From Purpureocillium takamizusanense (Eukaryota; Ascomycota; Sordariomycetes; Hypocreales; Ophiocordycipitaceae), in the NCBI RefSeq assembly GCF_022605165.1, contig NC_063073.1:620001-684000 (forward strand): DNA of 64,000 nucleotides. The letters run 5' to 3'. Position 1 is the first letter of the stretch; each line of letters starts with the position of its first letter. Below are positions 9,925 through 20,571 of the stretch, in pieces. A model generated the notes under the pieces. The model searched no databases and had not been told where the DNA came from. It worked only from the letters and a program-made list of their open reading frames with translations. The position numbers and the translations under genes are program-made.

Positions 9925-11489
9925 TGACACTCGACTGTGGGCGTCTCTCTGCGCGCGACGTAGGAAAGGAAGCAGGAGGGAGAGTGGCCACGAGACGCGA
10001 AGGGAGGAGTTGGATGTCGACGGCGGCGGCGGCGTTTTGGTGCAAGGAGGAGGCTGAGTGGGAGGTTGTCGACTGCTGAGGTAGAAGCAGTAGTAGAGGG
10101 AGGTCCCATCTAATCTGGGGGAGAGGTGTTGGGTCTGGTTTAAGGTATAAGGGGGGGAGGGGCGGCAACTTTAACTCACACCCCCTGTCCCGGGCACGGG
10201 AAAGGATGGATGGCGGCCGCTGGTCAGTACCTTGGTACCTGAAAACCAGCTACTAACAAGCTGTGGCAGTGGTACCTACCTACGTGAGGTATCGAAGGTA
10301 CGTGACACTTTAGCTGGACAAATAGGGCTGTTCGTGGCGTGGCTGCGGGCGGTCATGTTCTCCAGGGCAGTGCGCCCCCTGTGGTGCTTGAGTTTGCCCG
10401 CACCCCGCGTGTGGCTGCCCGGAAAGCTGCTGAAGCCCAGGTGACGCCCTCGACGCGGGGACGTCCATGACATCGAAGGGGGAGGGGGACTTCAGGGGAG
10501 GTAGGCTGGCTTCTCGATGCTGGCTGGCATGCTGGAGCCGTGGCCATGTCGCGGTGCTGGATCGCAATGACGCAGCGGCCTCCATTCTCCATCCCTCCTC
10601 CGTCCTCGCGATGACGGGGGGGGACCCCAGCTGCTAGTGGCAGTGACGCAGGGCGGCACGCGGGTGCCCGTCTACGGAGCTCCTCTGGACACCACCTCAG
10701 CTACTTACCTATCTCATCACGATTTGGGTCGTGTTGTTGCCATTGCAGTAGCAGCAGCAGCAGTAGCAGCAGCAGCACAAAGGACCAATAAACAACAAAG
10801 CTTTTGGGAGCTTGGGGCCACCGCCAACAACGCGCCCGCCCTCGCTGCACCACTCAATGTAAATGCGCCGTCCGTGATTCGCTAGGGTGGCCCATTGCTT
10901 TCGACACCACCAAAACCCCCCCGCGCCGACTTGCATACGTATTTCCCGCCGTGGTGCGTCTTTATGCAGGCAGGCAGGCGCCCCGCTTCCAACTTCGGCA
11001 CCACTATTATAGCTGCAGCCTTTTATACGATGTGAGTGCCCATATAGAGAGTCCCTGCACCCTGAGATGCTGGCCATGGCTCATGCATGCATGCATGCCC
11101 CATGTAAAAAATGATCACGGCGCGCCCGAGAAAATTCGTGTTGCAAGGCGACGGCATAATTTCCCTGCCTACTTACTTCCCCACGTACTTTACGACTGAC
11201 ATCCAAGTACCACGTACGAAGTACGCTGTCGCTCATCATTACCCTCGCATGGAGCGAAGCGTGGCATCAGGCCTTGCCAAGAGATTCTTTATTTCAAAGT
11301 CCCGACCCGCAGGCATTGACTTTCATGCTGTCTGCCGGGCGTACCTTGAACGTCTGGCCGGCTCTTATACAGTATATACTATAGATAACCAGAGATGGAC
11401 GGCAGACCCAACAACCAAACACCAACAGTTCCATACTCCAGAACAACCATGGCTCATATCCATCGCGTAATTCATAGACGCCCGTGGCT
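9925..11489. other. Intergenic region with CAG/GTA microsatellite
   Basis: About 1.56 kb between two minus-strand genes, containing the promoter of the b561 gene and the 3' flank of the PLC-like gene. It holds a trinucleotide tract (10745-10777), a TACGAAGTA motif (11215-11223), a TACAGTATA motif (11368-11376) and a GCATGCATGCATG run near 11085-11100. No coding exon is supported. Confidence 0.45.
10745..10777. repeat. (CAG)n microsatellite with GTA interruptions
   Basis: About eleven trinucleotide units, mostly CAG with two TAG interruptions, in intergenic DNA. Confidence 0.85.
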
Positions 11490-12604
11490 TCACGCCAATC
11501 CATTCAACACCAGCTGCGCCTTTTGCGCCTCGCCAATATTGACCCAGTCCAGCTAGCAGCGCGCACGTCAGTCAACGAAAAGTCACACGTGAGATCTCGA
11601 GGCCCCAAACGCCATCCGTGCAAGAAAGAAAGCAGCAAAAACAGGGTCCTCAAACTCACCAAAATCACATTGGGCTGCGGCCTGCCCTGGCCCTTGCACA
11701 GGTCGACCTGCTTCCGGATTGAGTCGAGCGAGTTGGTGCGCGGCGCGTCGAGCTGGTCCGGGAACACAATGTCGCCAATCTTGAAGTTGAGCATGTGGTT
11801 CATGATGCCCATGAGCTTCTGGGGGTCGCCCCCGCCGGGCCGGTCGACGGCGCACGTCGGGAACGCCTTGTCCGTGACGCCGTAGGGCGTCTCCCAGAAG
11901 TAGTCGAACTCGCTCATCACATAGTCCACCTTGGACGGGTCCGCGTGGTAGTCCATGAAGACGACGAGCCGCGTGCCCGCGCCGATGAGCTCTGCCAGCG
12001 TCGGCCACTGGTCCTTGGCCAGGCGCCCCGAGGCCGGCCGGAAGACGTGCTGCCGCAGCCCCGCCGAGTCAAAGGCGGCGTCGAACTTGTCGACGGGGAT
12101 GGCGTCAATGTTGGTCAGAAGCAGCGTCAGCACCTCGTCCGGGTGCGCGGCGAGCCAGGCGGCCACCTCGCGCAGGTACGCCGTCAGGGGCCCCGCGTCG
12201 AGCTCCCAGCAGTACGTGTGGCACAGCTCGATGACGCCGCCCTTGTCCTGCGTCTGCGCCTGGAGGAAGCGCACGCCCAGGTCCAGCTGCCGCGTCACCG
12301 ACACGTACTGATTGTGCGCGGGCGAGTCGCCGACGAAGGCGCTGTTGTGCGAGCCGATGACCGTCACGTCCGAGTAGCGCCGTCCGCAGAGCTCGCCGTG
12401 CCCGTTGCACGCCGTCGTGGCGGCAGCGGTGGTTGTGTTGACGGTGTTAGCGGTGGCGGCGGCGAGGACTTGCGTGGCGGCGAGGGCCTCGAGCCCGAGG
12501 AGGCGCGAGAGCTGCATCTTGAAGCCGGCGAGCGTGACCCGCGGGAGGCACGGAGAGGCGACGAGGGACGAGGCCGCCAGGACATGGCGGAGCGGCAGCA
12601 GCAT
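11490..12604 (-). CDS. Secreted PLC-like phosphodiesterase (PI-PLC X-type TIM barrel)
   Basis: Two minus-strand exons, 11660-12604 and 11490-11552, with a 107-nt intron (GTGAGT donor). The join is NVIL|LDWVNIGEAQKAQLVLNGLA. The predicted protein is 335 residues. It matches the bacterial/fungal-type PI-PLC X family: VTVIGSHNSAF (first catalytic-type His, about residue 84), LGVRFLQAQTQ, ELCHTYCWELDAGPL, and LVVFMDYHADP on the later strands. There is no Y domain or C2, as is normal for this single-domain type. Two starts are possible: 12604 (MLLPLRHVLAASSLVAS) and 12517 (MQLSRLLGLEALAATQVLAAATA). Both give signal-peptide-like N-termini; the second has the better Kozak context. Function and substrate are untested for most fungal members. 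Confidence 0.85.
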
Positions 12605-14382
12605 CTCCTGCTTTTGTGCGTGTGTGCCGTGTGCGCCTGGCACACCCACACACACATAACACAGACAGACACAGAGAGAGACGTGTCACACGCCACTGGC
12701 ACGCAGCGCCGCCGCCGCCTCTGCTGCAACCTCAACCCTCACTCTCCCCTGCGGCGGCGGCCGAGCCTAGGTTCGAGCGGGCAGGTCTTCCGGCTGCTGC
12801 GTTGCGTCGCGCTGCGTTCTCAGAGTCTCATCGCCAGCGCGCGTGGGTTATCGTCTCGCCCCGTGTACCGTTTTTGGTCTGGTCTCGGCCGGCGAGTTGA
12901 TTCAAGTGGGTGGTGGGATGGAGAGTGAGGCAGTAACTAGAGCGAGGATGAGGATAGGGATCATCCTGCCTGCAGGGTCCGATAGACGGCCGACTGGCGA
13001 GTGGCGGCCCCTCGTACTAACCCACACACCACCCCGCCTGACGTGCCGGCGCGGGGCGCCACCGCGCGTTCCATGTTTGCGTGCGAGCGGCATTGTGGCT
13101 GTTGATTGTTGGTGGCTGTTAGAGGGGGGAAGACGGGAGGTGCGAGATCTGGCTGGGGGTCCGAGGCTGCTGTGGCGCGATCTAACCGTCGGGACTTGAT
13201 CCCTGACAACCTACAAGAATTAATACCCTGACCTCCTGCCCAGTAGGTAAGGACACCAAGTATCCACGGCAAGACCGCTCCTGCCTACAAAGCCGATTCA
13301 ATCATAGCAACCCTCGCTGAAGCGGGGGAGGGCGGAAACATGAAGGAAGATTAAAATTAAAAACAGACGGTATGGTCCCAGAAGAGAGACAACGTTGCCC
13401 GCGGCTGGCCAAGACACGCGGCGGCACGCGAAGAAGCCGGGCCGGACAGAGCCTGCGGCGCGGGGCAGCTCGCAGCACTCCCCTGTCTCGGAGCGAAAGC
13501 CGGCGGGCGGGTGGGCGCTCAGACAATTGTTTGATGAGTGAGCGCTGGCTGGGCTGCATCAAGCTGCCAGCTGCCCCCGACTGGCAGACAAGCTGCGGCT
13601 CTGCCCACCTTGGGCTGAGTTGCCGGCACCACCTACGAAGTATATTGTACCTAGAATTGGTGGTGTTCCATCTCCAGCAACCTGCTGCTGTCGGGTACCG
13701 GCGTACACAGTGGTCAGTGTGAGGGCTCACCAGCCAGCAGATCGCCGGAGCCGGCACTCCTTTCCGCCCCGTCTGTATTCTGGTCGAAACGTGGTACGCA
13801 TTGCAGTGGTGCCTATCAGACATGACGGTCTCGCTGGCCAACAGGATAACGTGCTAGAGCAAAATGTTGCTCGAATTTAATAGACCCCAGTGCCTCAGAT
13901 AGCCGGGGAGACTTCCGAGTGACATACAGCATCACGACATCCAAGTTCCTTCAGTAGGTCCCTGTAGGTACTAGTTGGTATCTCACGATCAAAGCTCTTC
14001 ACCTATAAATAATCATTCATGGCCCCAGAAGCCATCTGAACGGGAGGCTTCAAAGTTCCGACCGACCCAAGCAAGCAACAATAGAGGCCCTGAGCTAATA
14101 GCCGACTCCACACTCCGTCCGCCCTGCGGCCCGCCGCTGCCGCAATGGCCCTGCGGTGGCGGCCCTAAATCCAGGCACCACCACGGCGGAACCCACTATT
14201 GCCACTCTAACCCATCCATATCTTATCGCGGCGCGCGACACCTTGTCCTTTGCCTGAGCACGTCAAAGCATCACCGCCAGCCAACACAACACTCCATCCA
14301 CCTACCGCCTTACCTCCTCCCTCCCCTTCCCCTCACCTCCTCCTCGTTGTCGTCAAATGCCGGCGACGCGCCCCCGGCCACC
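12605..14382. promoter_or_regulatory. Divergent intergenic region, PLC-like / J-domain gene
   Basis: About 1.78 kb. A CA-rich stretch (12640-12685) lies directly upstream of the PLC-like start. A TACGAAGTA motif is at 13634-13642 and a TATAAATA element near 14004-14011. No domain is recognisable in any of the frames, so I call no gene. Confidence 0.4.
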
Positions 14383-15579
14383 ATGTCGCAGTTCCTGTCC
14401 ATAATAGGCTGGTCCTTTCTTCCAGGCGTGAGTCTAACCCCCCCTCCCGAGCTCAGCACGTCGCCCCGACCTCGACGACAAAGGAAGCCCGCCCGCACAG
14501 GACCAACTAACTTGGACTCCCTCAAACAGCTCGCCACATCCTGGATCCAGACCATCTACTACGGCCTCACCATCCGCGCCGGCGACCCCAAGCCTGCCCC
14601 CGGCTCACCGCGGCACGCCTCCCACCGCCGCGTCATCCACATCCTCGTCATCGCCGCCTACCTCGCCTACACCATCTACGAGGCCGACTACGAGCTTCGC
14701 GCCGCCTCCGACTTCTACGCCGACCTCGGCCTCGCCCCCGGCGCCCCCGACCGCGACGTCAAGACGCGCTTCCGCCGCCTCGCCGCCCTGCACCACCCCG
14801 ACAAGGCGGGCAGCGGCGGCGGCGACGATGGCGGCGGCAGCACCACGGCCCGCTTCATACATCTCAAGCTCGCTAGCGACACCCTCCTCAACGCCGCCCG
14901 CCGCTTCGCCTACGAGCGCTTCGGTCCGGATGTTGTCGATTGGCAAAAGTGCGTCACCGTCCGCGACTTCGTCTCCCGCGGCGTCCTCTCCGGCGTGCTG
15001 CCGCACTACGCCGTCGCCGCCGCTACCATCTACGTCCTCGGCCTTCTGGGCTACATGGACTTCGGCAAGTTCTACCGCTGGCTCATCCTTGTCTCCCTCT
15101 GCGTCTTCGAGCTCCACGCCGCCACTCGCCCGTCCTTCCCGCGCTTCCTCGCCGTCGTCAACGCCGTCGTCACCCGCCTCAGCCTCCGCCCGCCGTACCT
15201 CCCCTTCCAGTTCATCCAGCTCGCCCGCAAGCTCACCATCACTACGTACATTGCGCTCTCCCAGATAGGCCCCCTCCTCGTCGAGCACACCCAGCAGAGG
15301 CAGCGCGCCGCCCAGGATGACGAGCGTGCCCTGCAGCAGGCCCTCCAGCGGCTCGAGGGCGTCACCGGCCAGCTCAACGCCGACGCCGGAAGGCTGATGG
15401 ATATGGAGATTGCGCCTTTCAAGGGCGACCCGGAGGCGGTTGGCAATTTGCAAGGCAAGATGCGCGAGTGGCTCGTGCAAAACACCATCCGCGCGGACCC
15501 CATGGTGAGGGATGCCCTGGGCACGTCGTTTCGCAAACGGCGTATCGACGCACCCAGTGGCGCTCGAGGGAACCGATAG
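14383..15579 (+). CDS. Membrane-anchored J-domain (DnaJ-like) protein
   Basis: Exons 14383-14427 and 14530-15579 give 364 residues. The start has a strong Kozak context (GCCACCATGTC). The J domain lies at about 76-145, with helix II basic (RDVKTRFRRLAALHH) and an intact HPD at about 104-106 followed by K, so it should be able to stimulate an Hsp70 ATPase. A glycine-rich insertion (GSGGGDDGGGS) sits in the loop after HPD. Hydrophobic segments are at about 50-64 (HILVIAAYLAYTIY), 174-190 (HYAVAAATIYVLGLLGY) and 199-212 (WLILVSLCVFELHA). A C-terminal alpha-helical, glutamine-rich part (EHTQQRQRAAQDDERALQQALQ) may be coiled coil. The 102-nt intron is a multiple of three with no stop, so retention stays in frame. 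The location (ER or another endomembrane) is inference. Confidence 0.88.
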   Translation: MSQFLSIIGWSFLPGVSLTPPPELSTSPRPRRQRKPARTGPTNLDSLKQLATSWIQTIYYGLTIRAGDPKPAPGSPRHASHRRVIHILVIAAYLAYTIYEADYELRAASDFYADLGLAPGAPDRDVKTRFRRLAALHHPDKAGSGGGDDGGGSTTARFIHLKLASDTLLNAARRFAYERFGPDVVDWQKCVTVRDFVSRGVLSGVLPHYAVAAATIYVLGLLGYMDFGKFYRWLILVSLCVFELHAATRPSFPRFLAVVNAVVTRLSLRPPYLPFQFIQLARKLTITTYIALSQIGPLLVEHTQQRQRAAQDDERALQQALQRLEGVTGQLNADAGRLMDMEIAPFKGDPEAVGNLQGKMREWLVQNTIRADPMVRDALGTSFRKRRIDAPSGARGNR

Positions 15580-15830
15580 ACATGCGAGCCATTACACAAG
15601 TTCCCGCAAAGGCACATAGCAGGATAGAATAAGCGTTTATAAAAGATCTATTCAAAAGAAACCGGATACGCCTGGAATATGCTGTGCCAAGCTTGGGTCA
15701 TGGGCAGTGGCCCGCGCCGCTTCGCTCGCGTTTATTACACTCCGTGATTGTGCCCGAAACAGCCGCTTGTTATACATGGTCGTGAAGGCTTTCACAAATG
15801 CTCCGCGCATTAAACGATTTGCGGCCGTCA

Positions 15831-17777
15831 TCATAGCCTCTGCGCGCCTCGCGTCTCGATAGGAATGAGACACATGGCGACAAACGCCGACAAGATCAGC
15901 ACCGCTGATATGTAAATGGGCGTCGTCGCTCCATCGCCCGGGACCGTCGCTGCCAGCACGGGAGCCATCAGGCCCGTCACGCGGTTGAGGAAGCTGGCCA
16001 CGCCGGTGCCGGCCCCGCGGACAGGGGCAGGGAAGATCTCGGGTGTAAAGGCATAGAGGACACCGTACATTATATTCTGCGCAAAGGCCTCGACGCAGGA
16101 AAAGGCGAGCTGGCTGGCAGGCGTGGTGCCCAAAAGAACGAAGAGGAAGAGGAATATGGCGGAGAGGAGGGTGGAAGAGGCAAGTGTTCCTCGTCGACCG
16201 AGAAAGGGGGAGGGATGGTCGACGAGATATGCGGCGAGCAAGCTGCCTGGAACACCGAGAACCGAGGCGATGGCGTAGCTGCGGTACGTTTCGGCCGTGA
16301 TCGGGGCCGTCTCGGACTGCAGCTGGTCCCCCATGGCATCGCCATGGGCGCGGGCAAAGTATTGTGGCAGGAAGGCGTTGAAGAGCGGGTAGCCCATGCC
16401 GATGCTCGCCCAGCAAAACCAGACGAGCGTAGTGGCGACTGCGAGTGTCCTTGTCTTAAAGAGCGGCCGGAGGCGATCGCCCGAAATCCCCCTGATCTTC
16501 TCTCCGAGAGCGCTCGACGAGATGGTCCGAAGCTGCGGCGCGACATGCGTCCCCTCGACGCCGTCACCACTAGCAACCTCGTCGAGGATATCGCAAGTGA
16601 GCCACGTCTTCTTGCCATTTCGATAGGCGATGCCATGGACCACCGCGACAGCCTCCGCCTGCCGGTCCTTGCTGAGGAGGAACTTGGGCGATTCAAGGAG
16701 GTGGAAGATGAAGAAGCGCACCACAAACATGGCAAACGTGACGACCCCGATAGTGACGATAAAATACCGCCACCCCTGCTCGACAGGCCGGTTCGCGATG
16801 AAGTACCACGCCACCAACGACGATGCAAGCTGCCCCACGGGCCACCACACCGACAGGAGCGTAAGCAGCGCGCTCGAGGCATCCGGCAGGAATTCGAGAA
16901 ACAGAGCGCCATCGACGGGCAGGCTCCCGCCAACGCCGAAGCCGAGCGCAGCGAAGAAGAAGCAGACTGCGCCCCAACTCTGCGCGAAGGCGGCCGCGAT
17001 GCCAAAGATGCTCGTGATTAGAAGCGTTGAGTTGAAGGCGATGCGACGGCCGATAAAGTCGGACCCGATGCCCCATATGAAGCTTCCAACCGAGAGGCCG
17101 ACAAAAAGGGCGCTTGTTGTGTAGCGGACCGTCTTTTCCGAGATGCCAAACTCCGCAGATAGGGATGGAAGACAGAGAGATACGCCCTAATCATGTCGGT
17201 CAGTAGAAGTCTGGGCTGTCCAGCAGCCAGTTCATACCTGAAGCCATAGACTAAAGAAAGTCCGTCAGTAAGTGGTTACACAGGGGGCGTGGGGGGAAAA
17301 CAACACGTACTTGTCTGCAAACCAGCCAAAGCCGCAGAGGACAAACAGCTGCCAGTTGTATTTTCCCATTCCGATATCCTGTATAGCCTTGTTGATGAGT
17401 TTCGATTTGACTGCTGCGCGTCAGCGCAGCTCAACCAAACCACATCTCGACAAGCCGAGGCGCGCAGTCAGCCAGCCGCTCAGTCAAGACTTACTCTCAT
17501 ATTCAGTCCATTGACCCTGGCGGCCCTGTCGCATTTCCTGGCGCAGACCCTCGATTGTGTACTCGGCAGCGTCCATCATGAGCATGCCGTGCGCCTCGCT
17601 GTCCTCCTCCTTGCCGTGGTCCTCGCAATCGGTGGCATCATGGCGCGGCTCGAACTCTGTGCGTCCTATCCGGGCAGAGTGACTGTGATGGTGCGCCTCT
17701 TCAAGAGGGATCAGGACGCCAATGTAATCGTGGACCGACTCGGTTCGGCCCAGACCCAGGCGCCACGAGAGCCTCAT
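15831..17777 (-). CDS. MFS transporter, SVOP/sugar-transporter type
   Basis: 583-residue major facilitator protein built from minus-strand exons 17495-17777, 17311-17410, 17238-17250 and 15831-17186, with introns of 84, 60 and 51 nt. The third exon is only 13 nt and encodes most of NLWLQ, giving the family-typical GWFADNLWLQGVSLCLPSLSAEFG. Motif-A-like residues are in WGIGSDFIGRRIAF. GVGGSLPVDGALFLEFLP and the helix-8/9 loop with ERxR-like features are also seen, and the N-terminus is soluble and histidine/acid-rich (EEAHHHSHSARIGRTEFEPRHD). The C-terminal half (LGVPGSLLAAYLVDHPSPFLGRRGTL; NIMYGVLYAFTPEIFPAPVRGAGTG) is diagnostic of the SVOP-like/sugar group. It lies tail-to-tail with the J-domain gene. 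The substrate is unknown. The start is the first in-frame ATG; a further upstream exon is not excluded. Confidence 0.88.
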
Positions 17778-19184
17778 GATGTCTGTTCCGTGAGACCTGT
17801 GGAATAAGCCAAGAGGATGTCGTTGAGAGCCAATTCATGGAAATGCTTATGAGCCAATGTGGAAGTGAATGCTACGGGCAAATGAAGTATGCCGATCACT
17901 GTGGTCTGCGGTTGTAGAACAGGGGCACGAAGTCGTAAAGCTGATGAGGCGAGTCTGGCGCAAACCAATGTGCGAGCCAACGGTGATGGCCGCGTCCGGG
18001 TGAAAGAAGGAGAGTACAAGACCAGACGACAAGAAAAACAGAACAGTACGACGTCTTGAACGACGCCAGAACGAGTGTGAGGAAGAGAAGTAGACGAGGA
18101 CAAGTTGCCGATCGAGGTGATGGCGGCTGAAAGGTGGCAGAAGGACGGCCAAGACCTGCATACCATGGAAGTCACTACGTATTCCCATGCTACAGCCCGA
18201 AAGTCCGCTGGGCGTTTGCGACGACCCGACGTCAGTGGGCCAGCGGAGACTTGGCAGGCGCCTCCTCGCGTCGCTGCAGAACCTTGGAAGTAACCTTGGA
18301 ACAGTGCGGTGCCTTGCCCACCTCAGTGGTCGCCCATCAGCAGTGCAATAGGGCAATGGGGGCTGTCAGGCTTCTAAATCTAGGGGGCGCGCGTCGCCCT
18401 GGCCATTCATCGATCCATCCATCCGCATAGTGCCTGCAGTGCTGCCGGTTCAGGAGTCGAGTCCCCAAAAAAAAGCTCCAGTGCGTGCGTATAACGTCTC
18501 CACCCATCCACACCTGCCACGCGTGCCCGTACCTGTGCTGCCGTCGGGTCGGGCGTCGAGGTGCCCGCTCTTCAATGGCTGACGTGAGCCCAGCGCTGAA
18601 AACGGCCCTCTGCGACCGCCAACCTGCTCTCTGTTTAGGTAGCGATACGAACTACACCAGCCCTTGGAGCTACGTCTACATCCGGCGGCTGCCTCGTCAA
18701 GCAAAAAGACCAGCTGCAGCTCCGCGTCGAAGAGTACCTAGCTTCGCCATCCTGGCCGCCAAGCTATGTTCGTGCAAAGTTGTCGCCCGATCCTGTGCTG
18801 CCGGCGCCTTCTCAAACAATACCCGGCTGGGTGCGTACGTAATGTGCGCTGCAGGGCGTCCTGGGCGAGAAGTCTCGTGCCATGCCAAGAGTCCGGCCCA
18901 ACTTCCAGGACATTGCTTAACAGGACTCAGGTCACTGCTCGCTCGCAGTCTAAACCGAGATGTGAATCGTTTCAATTGCAATCTGGCACAAGATGCCACC
19001 CTGCTCCGTCCATATGTCCGTTGTGACAGTCTTCCGACTCAGTTATGTCGCGTCTTATCATGTCCTTCGCCCCAACTCAACTAGCTAGGGATTCTGTACG
19101 CTCATGTCGAAAGTGCTACACAACAGCACTAAGCTAGTCGCTCAAACGCCCAAACTCCATGAAATGCAGTGATCCGCAGAACCG
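17778..19184. other. Intergenic region
   Basis: About 1.4 kb between the MFS transporter start and the end of the Sub1 region. Open frames here lack domains or family resemblance. No RNA gene or repeat recognised. Confidence 0.4.
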
Positions 19185-19253
19185 TCAACGGTCCTTCTTG
19201 GCCTTGGTTTTGCGGGCGCGCTTCGCCGTCTTCTTGACAGGCTGGAGAGATTT
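19185..19253 (-). other. In-frame lysine-rich extension behind the Sub1 stop codon
   Basis: After the Sub1 TAG the same reading frame stays open for 22 codons (KSLQPVKKTAKRARKTKAK, then KDR) until TGA. Codons from CAG onward are almost all G- or C-ending, like the coding DNA of the neighbours. No plausible splice donor lets the TAG be removed. It could be a tail cut off by a recent nonsense change, a readthrough extension, or a base error in the assembly. Confidence 0.5.
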
Positions 19254-19828
19254 CTAGTCCTCCTCGTCGCTGGTCGCCTCGATGTTGGCCTTGGACCTCT
19301 TGGACTTTTCCTTCTTCGGCTTCACGGTATCCGCGACAACCGCACCGTCGAGACCGGCGACATCTTGGCCCATTGTTCGCAAGACCTCGTTGATAGCGGG
19401 AGCTGCCTTGAGCAATGCCGTGTACTGTTCGATCGAGAGGGAGATTCCCTGTTACGGCGGTCAGTTCTGTCTCTTCGTTCCGTGTGGTTGGAGCGCTCGA
19501 GCAATGCACACCTTCTTTCCGGGCAGCATCTTGCTGTCTTTTTCGTAGTATTCGCGGATGTTAACCAGACACATGTTCTTGAACTGCGAAATGCCGACCC
19601 GGCGCTTGCTCGAGAGCTGCAGCGCGTCAATCACGGCGGCCAAATATGGCAGAGGGACTCTCAGCGGAACAAACAAACCTCCCAGAAGGGGTTTCCTTCG
19701 TCGTCCCGGCCGTCAGGCGCGTTGGCCGACACGGCATTCTTGTTCTTCTTGCTGGCCTTGGGCGCCTCGACGGCGTCGCCATCGTCCGAGTTGATGACGA
19801 AACTCGCGCTGCGCTTCTTGGACGACAT
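19254..19828 (-). CDS. SUB1: Transcriptional coactivator PC4/p15 (Sub1)
   Basis: Single-stranded-DNA-binding coactivator of RNA polymerase II. Minus-strand exons 19679-19828, 19512-19616 and 19254-19448, with introns of 62 and 63 nt, give 149 residues. The N-terminus is acidic and serine/lysine-rich ([21 protein letters not shown]). The PC4 domain spans about 48-105: [62 protein letters not shown] lysine/acid tail ends [11 protein letters not shown] before TAG (19254-19256). Directly downstream, in the same frame, 22 further codons encode a lysine/arginine-rich segment up to TGA at 19185-19187 (see findings). The gene is divergent from the PXA-PX gene. Confidence 0.94.
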
Positions 19829-20571
19829 CTTGATGATGCTCGGTCGAATTTCTGCGCGGGCTGCGATATTGTGTGCTGCGAGAAGCCGTGACGCAGCAGA
19901 GTGGAGTCGTTGTAGATGGCAACTGCGACTGGAGACGCGTCGCTGGATACCAGTGGGCTGAAGCGTGCCGGCCGGCGAACAGCTGCGACGCCAACTCACG
20001 TGATGGCGCTGTAACTCGTCTGGGGCCTGCAAGTGCAACGAACACCGCCTTAGGTTTGCGCTGATGTGTGATCAAGCGGCGGCTGACATGCTGAAGACTG
20101 GTACATGTTCAGGACTTGCGCCCACCTGCCAATTGTCCTGTCATTTCTGAATGGCAGCTCTTGACTCGGGACATCTCCTGAGCTGCGAACCATTCATCAG
20201 CGTAAATCTCGTGTTGGATGATGAGCAGGCCATTTGATGGGGTCGTGGCGTCGACCGGGGGCGGGTTGACAGGGCACTGCCGCTCCAAAATTAGTGATCT
20301 CTCTGGCCCGGATCCGCCCCGCCCCCCCTGACGTGCTGTTCCCAGTACCTTGGGATTTGCTGTCGAACCAAACCTGGCGGGGAGCGTCACCACCTGCAGT
20401 TTTGCAAACTCCAGCATCGCTGGCTCTCTCGTTGCAGGTCCATCTGGCGCCGAATTATCGCCGCCGCCCAGCGTCTAGGCTGCAGCCGGACATGCCGTTC
20501 GATTTATACGAAGTACCGACACGCTCGCCTTCAGGTTTTGCCGTCGAGGCGCCGCCGGACTACCGCTGCCA
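19829..20571. promoter_or_regulatory. Divergent promoter region, Sub1 / PXA-PX gene
   Basis: 743 bases between divergent starts. It contains one TACGAAGTA motif (20507-20515) only 57 bases before the PXA-PX ATG. No gene recognised. Confidence 0.45.

Noticed and set aside
11795..12928. 377-codon plus-strand frame across the PLC-like gene
   Set aside because: Antisense shadow (Arg/Val/Gly-rich) of a gene with clear PI-PLC X motifs.
14605..15480. 291-codon antisense frame in the J-domain gene
   Set aside because: It is the mirror of highly GC3-biased codons; its Glu/Val/Gly-rich translation is typical of antisense shadow.
18440..18475. GGTTCAGGAGTCGAGTCCCC looked at as a tRNA T-arm
   Set aside because: The spacing does not give an A box, cloverleaf or acceptor pairing in the flanks.
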